Positions 11,031 through 19,507 of a stretch of DNA of 64,000 nt are shown here, one piece after another. The position numbers and the translations under genes were made by a program. The notes under the pieces are model-generated. The model searched no databases. It was given only the letters and a program-made list of their open reading frames with translations, and had not been told where the DNA came from. This DNA is from Ottowia oryzae (GTDB lineage Bacteria; Pseudomonadota; Gammaproteobacteria; Burkholderiales; Burkholderiaceae_C). The stretch is from assembly GCF_003008535.1 (NCBI RefSeq), contig NZ_CP027666.1, positions 3,837,012 to 3,901,011 of the forward strand, read 5' to 3'. How positions within the stretch are numbered: the stretch's first letter is position 1; the number at the start of each line of letters is the position of its first letter.

Positions 11031-11248
11031 CCAGCTGTCCAACCTGGCTCGGCGGCTGCGTGTCAAAGTTTACTTCGGGCCATCGCGGCTGGGGTAGCGC
11101 AGACCGTCGCTCGGCGCCACGCCAGCGGCGCTGTTGCAACCTTCTCAGGATGAGCCGCGACGCAGCGCTACCAGTCTCAGGTGCGGGCGGCACAACCAGC
11201 GATCAGCGCCCAACCGAAACCGATCATGGGATGCGCAAAGCCATCCAA

Positions 11249-11306
11249 TTGCTCTGTTTTAGATAGCTGCAGGCGCAGGCCCAACCAGCGCTAGAGGCAG
11301 AAAACA
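11249..11306 (+). repeat. Dispersed ATAGCTGC-type repeat
   Basis: TTGCTCTGTTTTAGATAGC, then TGCAGGCGCAGGC and AGCGCTAGAGGCAG: the same left, core and right parts. It is the second copy in this gap and lies after the tatC stop. Confidence 0.65.
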
Positions 11307-11317
11307 CCATGAATCGT

Positions 11318-11336
11318 GCGCCGCCCCAAGCGGCGC
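11318..11336 (-). terminator. Hairpin directly after tatC
   Basis: GCGCCGC (11318-11324) pairs with GCGGCGC (11330-11336) directly after the tatC stop. There is no U-tract, so it may end transcription poorly or only protect the 3' end. Confidence 0.35.
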
Positions 11337-12146
11337 TCAGGGCTTGGCCACTTCGGTGGATTCGGCCTCGTCGTCAGGCGCCTTGGTGTGTTTGATGAAA
11401 ATCTTGGCCGCCCAGATGCCCACCTCGTACAGCAGGCACATCGGAATGGCCAGCGCCAGTTGCGACACCACGTCCGGCGGCGTGACCACGGCAGCGACGA
11501 CGAAGGCCAGCACGATGAAGTAGCCGCGAAAGCTCTTGAGCTGATCGATGGTCACCACGCCGATGCGTGCCAGCACGACCACGGCAATTGGCACCTCGAA
11601 CGCGAGGCCAAACGCCAGGAACATGGTCATGACGAAGCCCAGGTACGCCTCGATATCCGGCGCGGCGGTGATGCTCTTGGGCGCGAAACTCTGGATGAAG
11701 GCAAACACCTTGCCAAACACGAGGAAGTAGCAGAACGCCACGCCAGAGAAGAACAGCAGCGTGCTGGAAATAACCAGCGGCAGGACCATCCGCTTTTCAT
11801 GCGAATACAGCCCCGGCGCCACGAACGCCCACACCTGGTACAGCACCACCGGCAGCGCGATCAGAAAGGCGGCCAGCATCAAAATCTTCAGCGGCACCAT
11901 GAAGGGCGATATGACCGACGTGGCGATCATCGTGGCCCCGGCGGGCAGGTGCGCCACCAGGGGCGCGGCCAGCAGGTCGTACAGCTGGCCCGGGCCCGGG
12001 TACACCGCCAGCACCCCGGCCACCACGGCCACGGCAATCAGCGCCTTGATCAGCCGATCACGCAGCTCCATCAGGTGCGCGACGAAGGGCTGCTCGGTGC
12101 CGGCCAGTTCGTCTTCGGGTTCGGGCTTGGAGTTGGGATCGGTCAT
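11337..12146 (-). CDS. tatC: Sec-independent protein translocase TatC
   Basis: TatC is the six-helix membrane receptor for twin-arginine signal peptides. The 269-residue protein has the conserved cytosolic N-terminal part FVAHLMELRDRLIKALIAV, six hydrophobic stretches, the GLYSHEKRMVLPL block and the LAFGLAFEVPIAVVVLARIG block, all diagnostic. The C-terminus is charged (KHTKAPDDEAESTEVAKP). It is the last gene of tatABC, 94 bases after tatB. Confidence 0.97.
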   Translation of the reverse strand: MTDPNSKPEPEDELAGTEQPFVAHLMELRDRLIKALIAVAVVAGVLAVYPGPGQLYDLLAAPLVAHLPAGATMIATSVISPFMVPLKILMLAAFLIALPVVLYQVWAFVAPGLYSHEKRMVLPLVISSTLLFFSGVAFCYFLVFGKVFAFIQSFAPKSITAAPDIEAYLGFVMTMFLAFGLAFEVPIAVVVLARIGVVTIDQLKSFRGYFIVLAFVVAAVVTPPDVVSQLALAIPMCLLYEVGIWAAKIFIKHTKAPDDEAESTEVAKP

Positions 12147-12240
12147 GGGAAGTGCGATTGTCGCCCAGCGGGGCTGCGCCTGTGGCCCGTTAGGCGCTGC
12201 GTGGCACGTGCGAAAGGCCGGCGCGCCGGATGCGACCGGC

Positions 12241-12735
12241 TCAAGCGCCGGGCCTGCGCGGGCGGTAGCGCGCCACCCGCGCGGCGCCCGACTGCACTTG
12301 GCGGCGCACGCCCTGGCGCGCCTTGTACCACTGCGGCGTGGCGCCTCGCTTCAGGCGCCAGTTCTTGTCGGGGCGGCGGTACTCGGGTGGGGGCGGCGAC
12401 CAGGCTGCGGAGCCGCTGGCGGCGTGGTCGGCTGCGGAGGTGCTGCCGTCCAGGCCGGTGGTGACGTCGTTCCAGTCTTTTTCGAAGTCGGCCTTGGTGG
12501 TGTAGATGCCTTTTTCGACCTCGCGGCCGGCCTCTTCCACCGTTTCCTTCATTTTCTTGAGCTCGTCCAGGTCCATCGCCCGGTTGACCTCTGCCTTGAC
12601 GTCAGACACGTAGCGCTGCGCCTTGCCCAGCAAGGTGCCCACCGTGCGGGCCACGCGCGGCAGCTTTTCAGGGCCGATCACGATCAGCGCCACCGCGCCG
12701 ATCAAGGCCATCTTGGAAATGCCAAGGTCAATCAT
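12241..12735 (-). CDS. tatB: Sec-independent protein translocase TatB
   Basis: TatB joins TatC to form the Tat substrate receptor. The 164-residue protein starts MIDLGISKMALIGAVALIVI, the typical N-terminal membrane helix with the conserved Glu in IGPEKLPRVART. A long amphipathic helix (residues 25-80, KAEVNRAMDLDELKKMKETV) follows. The C-terminal third is Pro/Arg-rich and probably disordered. The order tatA-tatB-tatC and the TatB-specific LPRVARTVG block separate it from TatA. Confidence 0.95.
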   Translation of the reverse strand: MIDLGISKMALIGAVALIVIGPEKLPRVARTVGTLLGKAQRYVSDVKAEVNRAMDLDELKKMKETVEEAGREVEKGIYTTKADFEKDWNDVTTGLDGSTSAADHAASGSAAWSPPPPEYRRPDKNWRLKRGATPQWYKARQGVRRQVQSGAARVARYRPRRPGA

Positions 12736-12808
12736 GGTGCAGACGCATTGGCCGTGTCGGGCAAAGGCATGTCACGAAAAAACTGCAGCGGCCGCGCAGG
12801 CGCCACGC

Positions 12809-13042
12809 TCAGCTCTTTTCCTTGGCCTGAACGTCGATGGTTTCCTTGGATGCCGTGGCGCTGTTGGCGACCTGGCCAGCCACGGGCTTGTCGGCCTCGG
12901 CCGCGCCGTCTTTCATGCCGTCCTTGAAACCCTTGACGGCGCCGCCCAGGTCAGAACCCATGTTCTTGAGCTTTTTGGTGCCAAAAATCATCACCACGAT
13001 GAGCAGGACGATCAGCCAATGCCAAATGGAAAACGAACCCAT
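12809..13042 (-). CDS. tatA: Sec-independent protein translocase TatA
   Basis: TatA oligomerises to open the Tat passage for folded proteins. The 77-residue product has the short N-terminal membrane helix (SIWHWLIVLLIVVMIFG), the hinge FGTKKLKNMGSDLG, an amphipathic helix (GGAVKGFKDGMKDG) and a charged tail. It heads the tatABC genes, downstream of hinT with 95 bases between; no clear promoter was found there, so read-through from hinT is likely. Confidence 0.96.
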   Translation of the reverse strand: MGSFSIWHWLIVLLIVVMIFGTKKLKNMGSDLGGAVKGFKDGMKDGAAEADKPVAGQVANSATASKETIDVQAKEKS

Positions 13043-13137
13043 GATGTTTCTCCTGGCGCCACAGCGGGCGCATTACGTACGATTTTAGACGGCAGGGGCG
13101 TCGCCAGCGTGTCGGCGCCGCTGCGCCCCGCCTTCGC

Positions 13138-13530
13138 TCAGCCTTTCAGCCACGGCCGCGGGCCGCCCATCACATGCACGTGCAGGTGATGCACCTCCTG
13201 CCCGCCTTCGCTGCCCGTGTTCACGACGATGCGAAAGCCTCCGTCGGGATAAGGGTTGCAGCCCTGCTCGGCCGCCAGCTTAGGCGCCAGGGTCATGATG
13301 CGCCCCAGCAGGCGCTCGTGCTCCGGGCCGACCTGGGCCATCGAAGGGATATGCGCCTTAGGCACCATCAGGAAGTGCACGGGCGCCCAGGGGCTGATGT
13401 CGTGAAAGGCGACGATGTCCTCGTCTTCGTAGACCTTCTTGGACGGAATCTGGCCCGCCACGATCTTGCAGAAAATGCAGTTCGGGTCGTGCGGGTGGGC
13501 GTGATCGGAAGCGGTTGCGGTGGCGTTCAT
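13138..13530 (-). CDS. hinT: HIT-domain purine nucleoside phosphoramidase (HinT-type)
   Basis: HIT proteins of the Hint branch hydrolyse AMP-lysine and other phosphoramidates. From the ATG at 13530 the protein has 130 residues. The Hint core includes CIFCKIVAGQIPSKKVYEDE, FHDISPWAPVHFLMVPKAHI and the histidine triad HHLHVHV at 114-120 (H115, H117, H119). A His-rich N-terminal extension (SDHAHPHDPN) precedes the core. The open frame runs far upstream but there overlaps the patatin gene; the ATGA overlap of its start with the patatin stop supports this start and suggests translational coupling. Confidence 0.95.
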   Translation of the reverse strand: MNATATASDHAHPHDPNCIFCKIVAGQIPSKKVYEDEDIVAFHDISPWAPVHFLMVPKAHIPSMAQVGPEHERLLGRIMTLAPKLAAEQGCNPYPDGGFRIVVNTGSEGGQEVHHLHVHVMGGPRPWLKG

Positions 13531-14585
13531 GAGGCAGAGGCGGGTTTGACTTGCGCGTGAGTATGGCGAACTTTTTCGACACTCGAACGCACACCCAGAT
13601 CCTGAAAGTGTTCGGCCAGCCACGACACGCCCGCGGCGCGGCCCAAATCGAACAGGCGGCGCAGAAAAGCCGCGTCGGCGCGCGCCTTGCTGGTGGCGCC
13701 AAACTCGGCCAGCGCCGCGCCGCCGTCCACCCGGTGCAGCAGCACGTTTTTGTAGCGGGCGTCGTCCAGCTTGCCTTCGGCCAGCAGGCGTGCAACGAAA
13801 TCGATCGCGCGCATCTCGGCCAGCAGCGGGGCATTGAAGGTGATCTCGTTCACGCGCTCGGCAATCTCGGTGGCGCTGGCGCCTGGCTTGAAGCCGGATT
13901 CGATCGGGTTGATCTGCACCAGGATCATGTCGGCGCAGTCGGTCTCGTAGATCAGCGGGTAGATGGCCGGGTTGCCGGAATAGCCGCCGTCCCAATAGTG
14001 CTCGCCATCGATCTCCACCGCCTGGAACAGCGTGGGCAGGCAGGCCGAGGCCATCACCGCAGAACAAGAAAGCTGCTTGCCGCTGAACACCTCGCCGCGC
14101 CCGGTGCGGATGTTGGTGGCGGTGACGAACACCTTCATCTGGCGCTGGTGCGCCAGCAGCTCAAAGTCCACCTCGCGCTGCAGCAAAGTGCGCAGGGGGT
14201 TCAGGCCCAGCGGGTTGGTCTGGTAGGGCGAAAACCATTGGCCAAACCACGCGCCAAAGGCCTGCGCGGCTGGCAGGGGCACGCCGGCCATGAAGGTGCC
14301 CATCAGCCCCACGCCGTCCCAGAAGCGCGCCAGCGCGCTGCGTGCGGCTGCGCGCTGGTCAGGCCCGCGAAGGCCGTCGGCGTGCGCGCGCGCCAGCGCG
14401 TGGGCCAGCACCACGGCGTTCATGGCGCCGGCGCTGGTGCCGCTGGCGCCTTCGAATTCAACGCGCCCGTCTTCCAGCAGCGCGTCCAACACGCCCCAGG
14501 TGAAGGCGCCGTGCGACCCGCCACCTTGCAAGGCCAGGTTGGCCGATTTGGAGGTGGCGCTGCGCGGCGCCGCGGACTCAGCCAT
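13527..14585 (-). CDS. Patatin-like phospholipase family protein
   Basis: A 352-residue serine hydrolase with the patatin fold; such enzymes hydrolyse acyl esters of phospholipids. The oxyanion loop GGGSHGAF (21-28), the nucleophile elbow GTSAG with Ser51 (49-53), and the catalytic aspartate in DGG (199-201; Ser-Asp dyad) are all present, so it should be active. No signal peptide or membrane helix is evident, so it is probably cytosolic or peripheral. It sits between a DUF4870 gene (8-base overlap) and hinT (4-base overlap), as an insertion into the his-tat gene order. The substrate is unknown. Confidence 0.93.
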   Translation of the reverse strand: MAESAAPRSATSKSANLALQGGGSHGAFTWGVLDALLEDGRVEFEGASGTSAGAMNAVVLAHALARAHADGLRGPDQRAAARSALARFWDGVGLMGTFMAGVPLPAAQAFGAWFGQWFSPYQTNPLGLNPLRTLLQREVDFELLAHQRQMKVFVTATNIRTGRGEVFSGKQLSCSAVMASACLPTLFQAVEIDGEHYWDGGYSGNPAIYPLIYETDCADMILVQINPIESGFKPGASATEIAERVNEITFNAPLLAEMRAIDFVARLLAEGKLDDARYKNVLLHRVDGGAALAEFGATSKARADAAFLRRLFDLGRAAGVSWLAEHFQDLGVRSSVEKVRHTHAQVKPASAS

Positions 14586-14985
14586 GAACCGGCTGGTTGG
14601 CGTTCATGCGCACCATGCCCTTGACGATGCGGTAAAGGAACCAGATCGAGATCAGCGCCCAGGCGATGGCGCCCGGCAGGTACAGCAGCAGGAACAAGGG
14701 GAAGGTCACCACGTACAGCACGCCCGCCCAGATCACCGAGCTGATGCGCCATTTGAAGTGGCTTTCCTGCCAGGTGCCGACGGCGTCGTCTTTTTTCACC
14801 AGGTCCATCACCAGCGCGATGATGAGCAGCGCAATGCTGACCTGCGCGCCCGGAATCACCGCGGCCACCGCCACGATCAGGTGCAGGATGTAGCTCACCC
14901 AGCCCCAGGTCTTGAGCGAATCGCTGCGTGCCTGGGCCTCGTCGGCGCTGCGGGCTTCCACGTCGATGATGTCGTTGCGGCTCAT
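14578..14985 (-). CDS. DUF4870-type small membrane protein
   Basis: A 135-residue protein with about three membrane helices: WGWVSYILHLIVAVAAVIPG, IALLIIALVMDLV, and two adjacent hydrophobic stretches in VLYVVTFPLFLLLYLPGAIAW. The pattern, with a short charged loop VKKDDAVGTWQESHF, is that of the DUF4870 family, for which I know no established function. The start at 14985 follows AAAGGAGTGACCGC, a very good ribosome-binding site; the frame is open 13 codons further up. It overlaps the patatin gene by 8 bases and follows hisE by 35. Confidence 0.8.
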   Translation of the reverse strand: MSRNDIIDVEARSADEAQARSDSLKTWGWVSYILHLIVAVAAVIPGAQVSIALLIIALVMDLVKKDDAVGTWQESHFKWRISSVIWAGVLYVVTFPLFLLLYLPGAIAWALISIWFLYRIVKGMVRMNANQPVHG

Positions 14986-15020
14986 GCGGTCACTCCTTTG
15001 CAAACCGGGTGGGGGCGGGT

Positions 15021-15398
15021 TCAACCGCCGCTGGCTTCGCGCTCGCGCACCTTGCGCAGCGCTTTTTCTTCAATGCCTGAGAGTCCTTCGCGCCGGCCCA
15101 GTTCCGCCACCACGTCGTCGGCCGACAAGCCATAGTGCGCCAGCGCCACCATGCAGTGAAACCACAGGTCGGCCATCTCGGCGACGATCTTCTCGCGCGG
15201 CGCGCCGTGATCGGCGTCCTTGGCGGCCATGACGACTTCGGTCGCCTCTTCGCCAATCTTCTTCAAGAAAGCGTCCGGCCCCTTGTGCAGCAGGCGGGCG
15301 ACGTAGCTTTTGTCTGGGTCGCCGCCGGCGGCGGGTTGGCGGCTTTCGATGACGGCGGTCAAGCGCGCCAGGGTGTCTTGCTCGGGCATGGCCTTCAT
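15021..15398 (-). CDS. hisE: Phosphoribosyl-ATP pyrophosphatase HisE
   Basis: HisE removes pyrophosphate from phosphoribosyl-ATP, step 2 of histidine synthesis. The 125-residue protein shows the MazG-like fold of the family: SYVARLLHKGPDAFLKKIGEEATEVVMAAKD (carrying the Glu metal ligands of the EExxE type) and EMADLWFHCMVALAHYGL. The ATG at 15398 overlaps the hisI stop as ATGA, favouring this start over the further open frame upstream. HisE and HisI are separate proteins here, unlike the enterobacterial fusion. Confidence 0.95.
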   Translation of the reverse strand: MKAMPEQDTLARLTAVIESRQPAAGGDPDKSYVARLLHKGPDAFLKKIGEEATEVVMAAKDADHGAPREKIVAEMADLWFHCMVALAHYGLSADDVVAELGRREGLSGIEEKALRKVREREASGG

Positions 15399-15784
15399 TT
15401 GTAGATGGTGGTGGGGTCTTTCAAGACCGGCTCCACGGCTTGCCACTGGCCATCTTTCAGCACGCTGAAAAAGCAGCTGTGGCGGCCGGTGTGGCAGGCG
15501 ATGCCGGGATCGTGCCCCAGCTGGGTGACTTTGAGCAGCACGACGTCGTTGTCGCAGTCGATGCGGATCTCATGCACCTGCTGCACGTGGCCCGATTCTT
15601 CGCCCTTGGGCCACAGCTTGCCGCGCGAGCGGCTGTAGTACACCGCGCGGCCCAGCTCGGCCGTCTGGGCCAGCGCCTCGCGGTTCATCCAGGCGAACAT
15701 CAGCACGTCGCCCGTGCCCTGCTCTTGCGCGATCACGGGCACCAGGCCCTGCGCGTCCCATTTCACTTGATCCAGCCAGTTCAT
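15395..15784 (-). CDS. hisI: Phosphoribosyl-AMP cyclohydrolase HisI
   Basis: HisI opens the purine ring of phosphoribosyl-AMP, step 3 of histidine synthesis, using zinc. In the 129-residue product the family landmarks are intact: VLMFAWMNREAL, YYSRSRGKLWPKGEESGHVQ, the DCDND metal site, and CHTGRHSCFF with zinc cysteines. It is translationally coupled to hisE. Upstream lies gdhA and a repeat copy instead of hisF, so it may depend on its own promoter or on read-through from gdhA. Confidence 0.97.
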   Translation of the reverse strand: MNWLDQVKWDAQGLVPVIAQEQGTGDVLMFAWMNREALAQTAELGRAVYYSRSRGKLWPKGEESGHVQQVHEIRIDCDNDVVLLKVTQLGHDPGIACHTGRHSCFFSVLKDGQWQAVEPVLKDPTTIYK

Positions 15785-15858
15785 GGCCGGATTGTCGGTG
15801 ATTTGGTCGCGCGGCGGCGGGGCATCGCCCGACGGGCCAGGGTTCAGGCAGCGCGGCT

Positions 15859-15921
15859 TACTACTGATTTCATAGCTACCAGCGCTTGTCGCTCGGGCGC
15901 CAGAGGCCGATCTGGCTTGAA
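15859..15921 (+). repeat. Dispersed ATAGCTGC-type repeat
   Basis: GGCTTACTACTGATTTCATAGC, then TACCAGCGCTTGTC and GGCGCCAGAGGC. The left end matches, almost base for base, the copy that overlaps the start of hisH. It lies between gdhA and hisI. Confidence 0.7.
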
Positions 15922-15937
15922 TAAGCCCGAGCGCGCC

Positions 15938-17281
15938 TTACAGCACGCCCTGCGCCAGCATCGCGTCGGCCAGCTTGACGAAGCCCGCCACGTTGGCGCC
16001 TTCCACGTAGTTGACCGAGCCATCCTTGCGCTCGCCGTGGCGCACGCAGTTGTGATGGATGTCCTTCATGATGGAATGCAGGCGTTCGTCCACTTCGGCG
16101 TGCGTCCAAGACAGGCGCATGGCGTTCTGGCTCATCTCCAGGCCCGACGTGGCCACGCCGCCCGCGTTGCTGGCCTTGCCCGGCGCGTACAGCACGCCCG
16201 CGTGGATGAAGGCGTCCGCCGCCTCCAGCGTGCTGGGCATGTTGGCGCCCTCGGCCACGCAGCGCACGCCGTTGGCGATCAGCGCCTTGGCGTCGGCTTC
16301 GTCCAGCTCATTCTGCGTGGCGCACGGGAGCGCGATGTCCGCCGGCACGTGCCAGGGGCGTTTGCCGCTTTCAAAAGCCATGCCGTGGCGCGCCGCAAAA
16401 TCGGCCAGGCGGCCGCGCTGCACGTTCTTCCAGTCCATCAGCTCGGCCAGCTGGCCATCGGTCAGCCCCGCTTCGCACACCAGCGTGCCACCCGAATCGG
16501 ACAGCGTGACCACCTTGGCGCCCAGCTCCAGCGCCTTCACGGCCGCGTACTGCGCGACGTTGCCCGAGCCAGAGATCGACACGCGCTTGCCCTCGAACCC
16601 ATCCTTGGCGCGGTGCAGCATCTCTTGCGCGAAGTACACCGTGCCGTAGCCGGTGGCTTCGGGCCGCATCAGGCTGCCGCCGTAGGCCAGGCCCTTGCCG
16701 GTGAACACGCTGCCCGCGTTGTTGCTGAGCTTTTTCATCATGCCGGCCATGAAGCCCACCTCGCGCGCGCCCACGCCGATGTCGCCCGCCGGCACGTCGG
16801 TGTCGGCGCCCAGGTGGCGGTAAAGCTCGTTGATCAATGCCTGGCAAAAGCGCATCACCTCACCGTCGCTCTTGCCCTTGGGGTCAAAGTCGCTGCCGCC
16901 CTTGCCGCCGCCCATGGGCAGCGTGGTCAGCGCGTTCTTGAAGCTTTGCTCGAATGCCAGGAACTTCAGGATCGACAGGTTCACGCTGGGGTGAAAGCGC
17001 ATGCCGCCCTTGTATGGGCCGATGGCCATGCTGTGCTGCACGCGGAAGGCGCGGTTGACCTGCGTCTGGCCCTTGTCGTCCACCCACGCCACGCGAAACT
17101 GGATCACGCGATCCGGCTCGACCAGACGCTCCAGCAAGCCAAAGTCGCGGTAGCGCGGGTTCTGCGCCAGAAACGGCCACAGGCTGGCCATCACTTCCTG
17201 CACGGCCTGCAGGAATTCGGGCTGGCCAGGGTCGCGCAGGGCAACCTGCTGCATGAAGTCTTCGAGACGTTGGGCGGACAA
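15938..17281 (-). CDS. gdhA: NADP-type glutamate dehydrogenase
   Basis: GdhA reductively aminates 2-oxoglutarate to glutamate, assimilating ammonium. I place the start at a TTG (17281), seven bases after AGGAG; this gives 447 residues, the usual length for the hexameric NADP enzyme. An ATG ten codons later is the alternative. Family blocks are PYKGGMRFHPSVN, MGGGKGGSDFDPKGKSDGEV (substrate-binding lysines), PAGDIGVGAREVGFM, SGSGNVAQYAA (dinucleotide fold) and NAGGVATSGLEMSQNA. It lies between hisF and hisI, breaking the ancestral order, and is flanked by repeat copies. Together with gltBD it gives two routes to glutamate. Confidence 0.97.
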   Translation of the reverse strand: MSAQRLEDFMQQVALRDPGQPEFLQAVQEVMASLWPFLAQNPRYRDFGLLERLVEPDRVIQFRVAWVDDKGQTQVNRAFRVQHSMAIGPYKGGMRFHPSVNLSILKFLAFEQSFKNALTTLPMGGGKGGSDFDPKGKSDGEVMRFCQALINELYRHLGADTDVPAGDIGVGAREVGFMAGMMKKLSNNAGSVFTGKGLAYGGSLMRPEATGYGTVYFAQEMLHRAKDGFEGKRVSISGSGNVAQYAAVKALELGAKVVTLSDSGGTLVCEAGLTDGQLAELMDWKNVQRGRLADFAARHGMAFESGKRPWHVPADIALPCATQNELDEADAKALIANGVRCVAEGANMPSTLEAADAFIHAGVLYAPGKASNAGGVATSGLEMSQNAMRLSWTHAEVDERLHSIMKDIHHNCVRHGERKDGSVNYVEGANVAGFVKLADAMLAQGVL

Positions 17282-17851
17282 GATCAGGCTCCTGAGGTGT
17301 GCCGGCCCGGCGGGCCGAAAAACCCCTAATGATGCACGCAGTTGGTGCCCCGCCAGGCTGGCGCACGTCGCCGCTTTCTGGGTGGGGGTATGCCCGGCGC
17401 CGCGCTGGGCGCTGGAATTTGGCCGCTGCAAGGGTGGTGATCGGGCAGAGGCATGGCGATTATTCAGAGAAAAAAGCCTTCCAGCGCCCGTACCCATTGC
17501 GCCGGCAGCTACCCTATTAATAGCATCTGGATTGTCACCCAGGCGTTGGGCGTGCGCGACCAACGTGACGTTGCCCAGTCAAACGCCAGTGCACCAGAGT
17601 TGAGCGCCAAGCGCACCTGTTTGGTTCGCGCCGATCGTCAGCGAACCTCGGGTGGGACTTCAGCAACGCCGCCAGTCAGCACCGCTGCCGCTGGCCACGA
17701 ACCGACGCCGCGATCGCGGTCTAACGGAGGAAACCACGCTGCGCGAGCGCCACAGTTGCCCGCAACGACCGAAAGCCCGCGCATTGGCGCACTGGTCGAA
17801 TCGCTGCCCGCCTCTAGCGGGCCGGTCTGCCGCCGCCCGCGCGGCAGCCCC
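17282..17851. other. Intergenic region between gdhA and hisF
   Basis: I see no convincing gene in these 570 bases. The open frames on both strands are rich in Arg/Pro/Ala without domain patterns. A copy of the dispersed repeat lies near 17481-17530; the gdhA ribosome-binding site is at the left end. The rest may be decayed sequence from whatever once joined hisF and hisI. Confidence 0.5.
17481..17530 (-). repeat. Dispersed ATAGCTGC-type repeat
   Basis: On the minus strand: GCTATTAATAGGGTAGCTGC, then CGGCGCAATGGGTACGGG and CGCTGG. It has the same arms as other copies, in opposite orientation. Confidence 0.6.
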
Positions 17852-18631
17852 TCAAAGGCGCACAGGAATGCCGCGCTCGGCCATGCGCTGCTTGGCCTGG
17901 CCCACGGTGAATTCACCGTAATGAAAGATGCTGGCGGCCAGTACCGCGTCGGCCAGGCCCTGCTGCACGCCGTCGGCCAGGTGGTCCAGGTTGCCCACGC
18001 CGCCGGACGCGATCACGGGCACGGGCACCGCTTCGGCCACGGCGCGGGTCAGCGCCAGGTCAAAGCCGCTCTTGGTGCCGTCCTTGTCCATGCTGGTCAG
18101 CAGGATTTCGCCCGCGCCGTGCTCGGCCATCTGCGTGGCCCAGGCCACGGCGTCCAGCCCGGTGTTCTTGCGACCGCCGTGGCTGTACACGTCCCAGCCT
18201 TCGCCACGCCGCGCCACTTCGTCGCCCACGCGGCGCTTGGCGTCGATAGCCACCACGATGCATTGCGCGCCGTACTTGGCCGAGGCATCTCGGATGACCT
18301 GCGGGTCGGCAATGGCGGCCGAGTTGAAGCTGGTCTTGTCCGCCCCCGCGTTCAGCAGGCGCCGCACGTCGTCCACCGTGCGCACGCCGCCGCCCACCGT
18401 GAGGGGGATGAACACCTGCGAAGCCACGGCCTCGATGATGTGCAGGATCAAGTCGCGCCCGTCGCTGGTGGCGGTGATGTCCAAAAACGTCAGCTCATCG
18501 GCGCCCTGCTCGTTGTAGCGCGCGGCGATTTCCACCGGGTCGCCCGCATCGCGCAGTTCGACAAAGTTGACGCCCTTCACGACGCGGCCACCGGTCACGT
18601 CCAGGCAGGGGATGATGCGTTTGGCAAGCAT
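17852..18631 (-). CDS. hisF: Imidazole glycerol phosphate synthase cyclase subunit HisF
   Basis: HisF joins PRFAR and ammonia from HisH to form imidazole glycerol phosphate plus AICAR. From the ATG at 18631 it has 259 residues, a normal (beta/alpha)8 barrel. Motifs are AKRIIPCLDVTGGRVVKGV with the catalytic Asp, TFLDITATSDGR, PLTVGGGVRTVDDVR, LLTSMDKDGTKSGFDL with the second catalytic Asp, and VIASGGVGNLDHL. The open frame extends upstream, but the conserved N-terminus fixes the start. It follows hisA by 35 bases. Confidence 0.98.
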   Translation of the reverse strand: MLAKRIIPCLDVTGGRVVKGVNFVELRDAGDPVEIAARYNEQGADELTFLDITATSDGRDLILHIIEAVASQVFIPLTVGGGVRTVDDVRRLLNAGADKTSFNSAAIADPQVIRDASAKYGAQCIVVAIDAKRRVGDEVARRGEGWDVYSHGGRKNTGLDAVAWATQMAEHGAGEILLTSMDKDGTKSGFDLALTRAVAEAVPVPVIASGGVGNLDHLADGVQQGLADAVLAASIFHYGEFTVGQAKQRMAERGIPVRL

Positions 18632-18666
18632 GAGCGGGTTGGTTCGTCTGGCTGGATTGGGGCCGA

Positions 18667-19407
18667 TCAGGCCGCCAGCTCGTCTGCGCGGGCCTGGGCG
18701 GCGGCGAAATCCAGGTCGCCCGAATAGATGGCGCGCCCGGCGATGACGCCTTCGACGCCCTCGCTTTCCACCGCGCACAGCGCGTCGATGTCGGCCATGC
18801 TGGACAGGCCGCCCGAGGCGATGACCGGGATCGACAGCGCCTGCGCCAGCTTGACGGTGGCGTCGATGTTCACGCCGCTCAGCATGCCGTCGCGGCCGAT
18901 GTCGGTGTAGATGATGCTTTCCACACCCCAGTCTTCGAATTTCTTGGCCAGATCGGCCACTTCATGGCCGGTCAGCTTGCTCCAGCCGTCGGTGGCCACC
19001 TTGCCGTCCTTGGCGTCCAGCCCCACGATGATGTGGCCGCCGAACGCGGTGCAGGCGTCTTTCAGAAAGCCGGGGTTTTTGACCGCCGCCGTGCCGATGA
19101 TCACGTAGCGCATGCCCGCGTCGATGTATTTCTCGATCGTGTCCAGGTCGCGGATGCCGCCGCCCAGCTGCACCGGAATGTCTTCGCCCACTTCCTTCAG
19201 GATGGCCTTGATGGCGGCAAGGTTCTGCGGCTTGCCGGCGAAGGCACCGTTCAGATCGACCAGGTGCAGGCGGCGCGCGCCCGCGGCCAGCCAGCGCGCG
19301 GCCATGGCGGCCGGGTCTTCGCTGAATACGGTGGCCTGGTCCATGTCGCCCTGCTTCAGGCGCACGCACTGGCCGTCTTTGAGGTCGATGGCGGGGATGA
19401 GCAGCAT
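18667..19407 (-). CDS. hisA: ProFAR isomerase HisA
   Basis: HisA opens the ribose of ProFAR by an Amadori rearrangement, giving PRFAR. The 246-residue barrel starts MLLIPAIDLKDGQCVRLKQG (catalytic Asp near residue 8) and contains HLVDLNGAFAGKP, QLGGGIRDLDTIEKY, YTDIGRDGMLSGVN (second catalytic Asp) and VIASGGLSSMADI. The ATG at 19407 fits the conserved N-terminus. It is separated from hisH by 100 bases carrying a repeat copy, so the old tight hisH-hisA spacing has been opened up. Confidence 0.98.
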   Translation of the reverse strand: MLLIPAIDLKDGQCVRLKQGDMDQATVFSEDPAAMAARWLAAGARRLHLVDLNGAFAGKPQNLAAIKAILKEVGEDIPVQLGGGIRDLDTIEKYIDAGMRYVIIGTAAVKNPGFLKDACTAFGGHIIVGLDAKDGKVATDGWSKLTGHEVADLAKKFEDWGVESIIYTDIGRDGMLSGVNIDATVKLAQALSIPVIASGGLSSMADIDALCAVESEGVEGVIAGRAIYSGDLDFAAAQARADELAA

Positions 19408-19430
19408 GATCTGAGATGAGTAAAGAAAAA

Positions 19431-19482
19431 CGCTGTTGGCGCAGGCTGGCTGGGCGCCAGAAGCTATCAAACAAATAGCGGA
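19431..19482 (-). repeat. Dispersed ATAGCTGC-type repeat between hisH and hisA
   Basis: On the minus strand: GCTATTTGTTTGATAGC, then TTCTGGCGCCCAGCC and TGCGCCAACAGC. It lies inside the hisH-hisA gap. Confidence 0.65.
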
Positions 19483-19507
19483 CTAAGGGGCGGAACGGGC
19501 CGCGCGC

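Larger units (their letters stand above)
10948..11336. other. Intergenic region between protease gene and tatC
   Basis: I see no gene in these 389 bases. The region holds two copies of the dispersed repeat (near 10969 and 11249) and a G+C-rich hairpin right after the tatC stop. Short open frames here have no protein-like character. Confidence 0.6.

Noticed and set aside
15440..17329. Plus-strand open frame of 629 codons antisense to hisI and gdhA
   Set aside because: Runs across two certain genes and the gap between them, with His/Ala/Arg-rich low-complexity translation.
17638..17916. Minus-strand 92-codon frame between hisF and gdhA
   Set aside because: Overlaps the end of hisF in another frame and has no family pattern; treated as chance.
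17453..18727. Plus-strand open frame over the gdhA-hisF gap and hisF
   Set aside because: The part over hisF is a shadow; the part in the gap has no protein-like character, so the gap is left without a gene.
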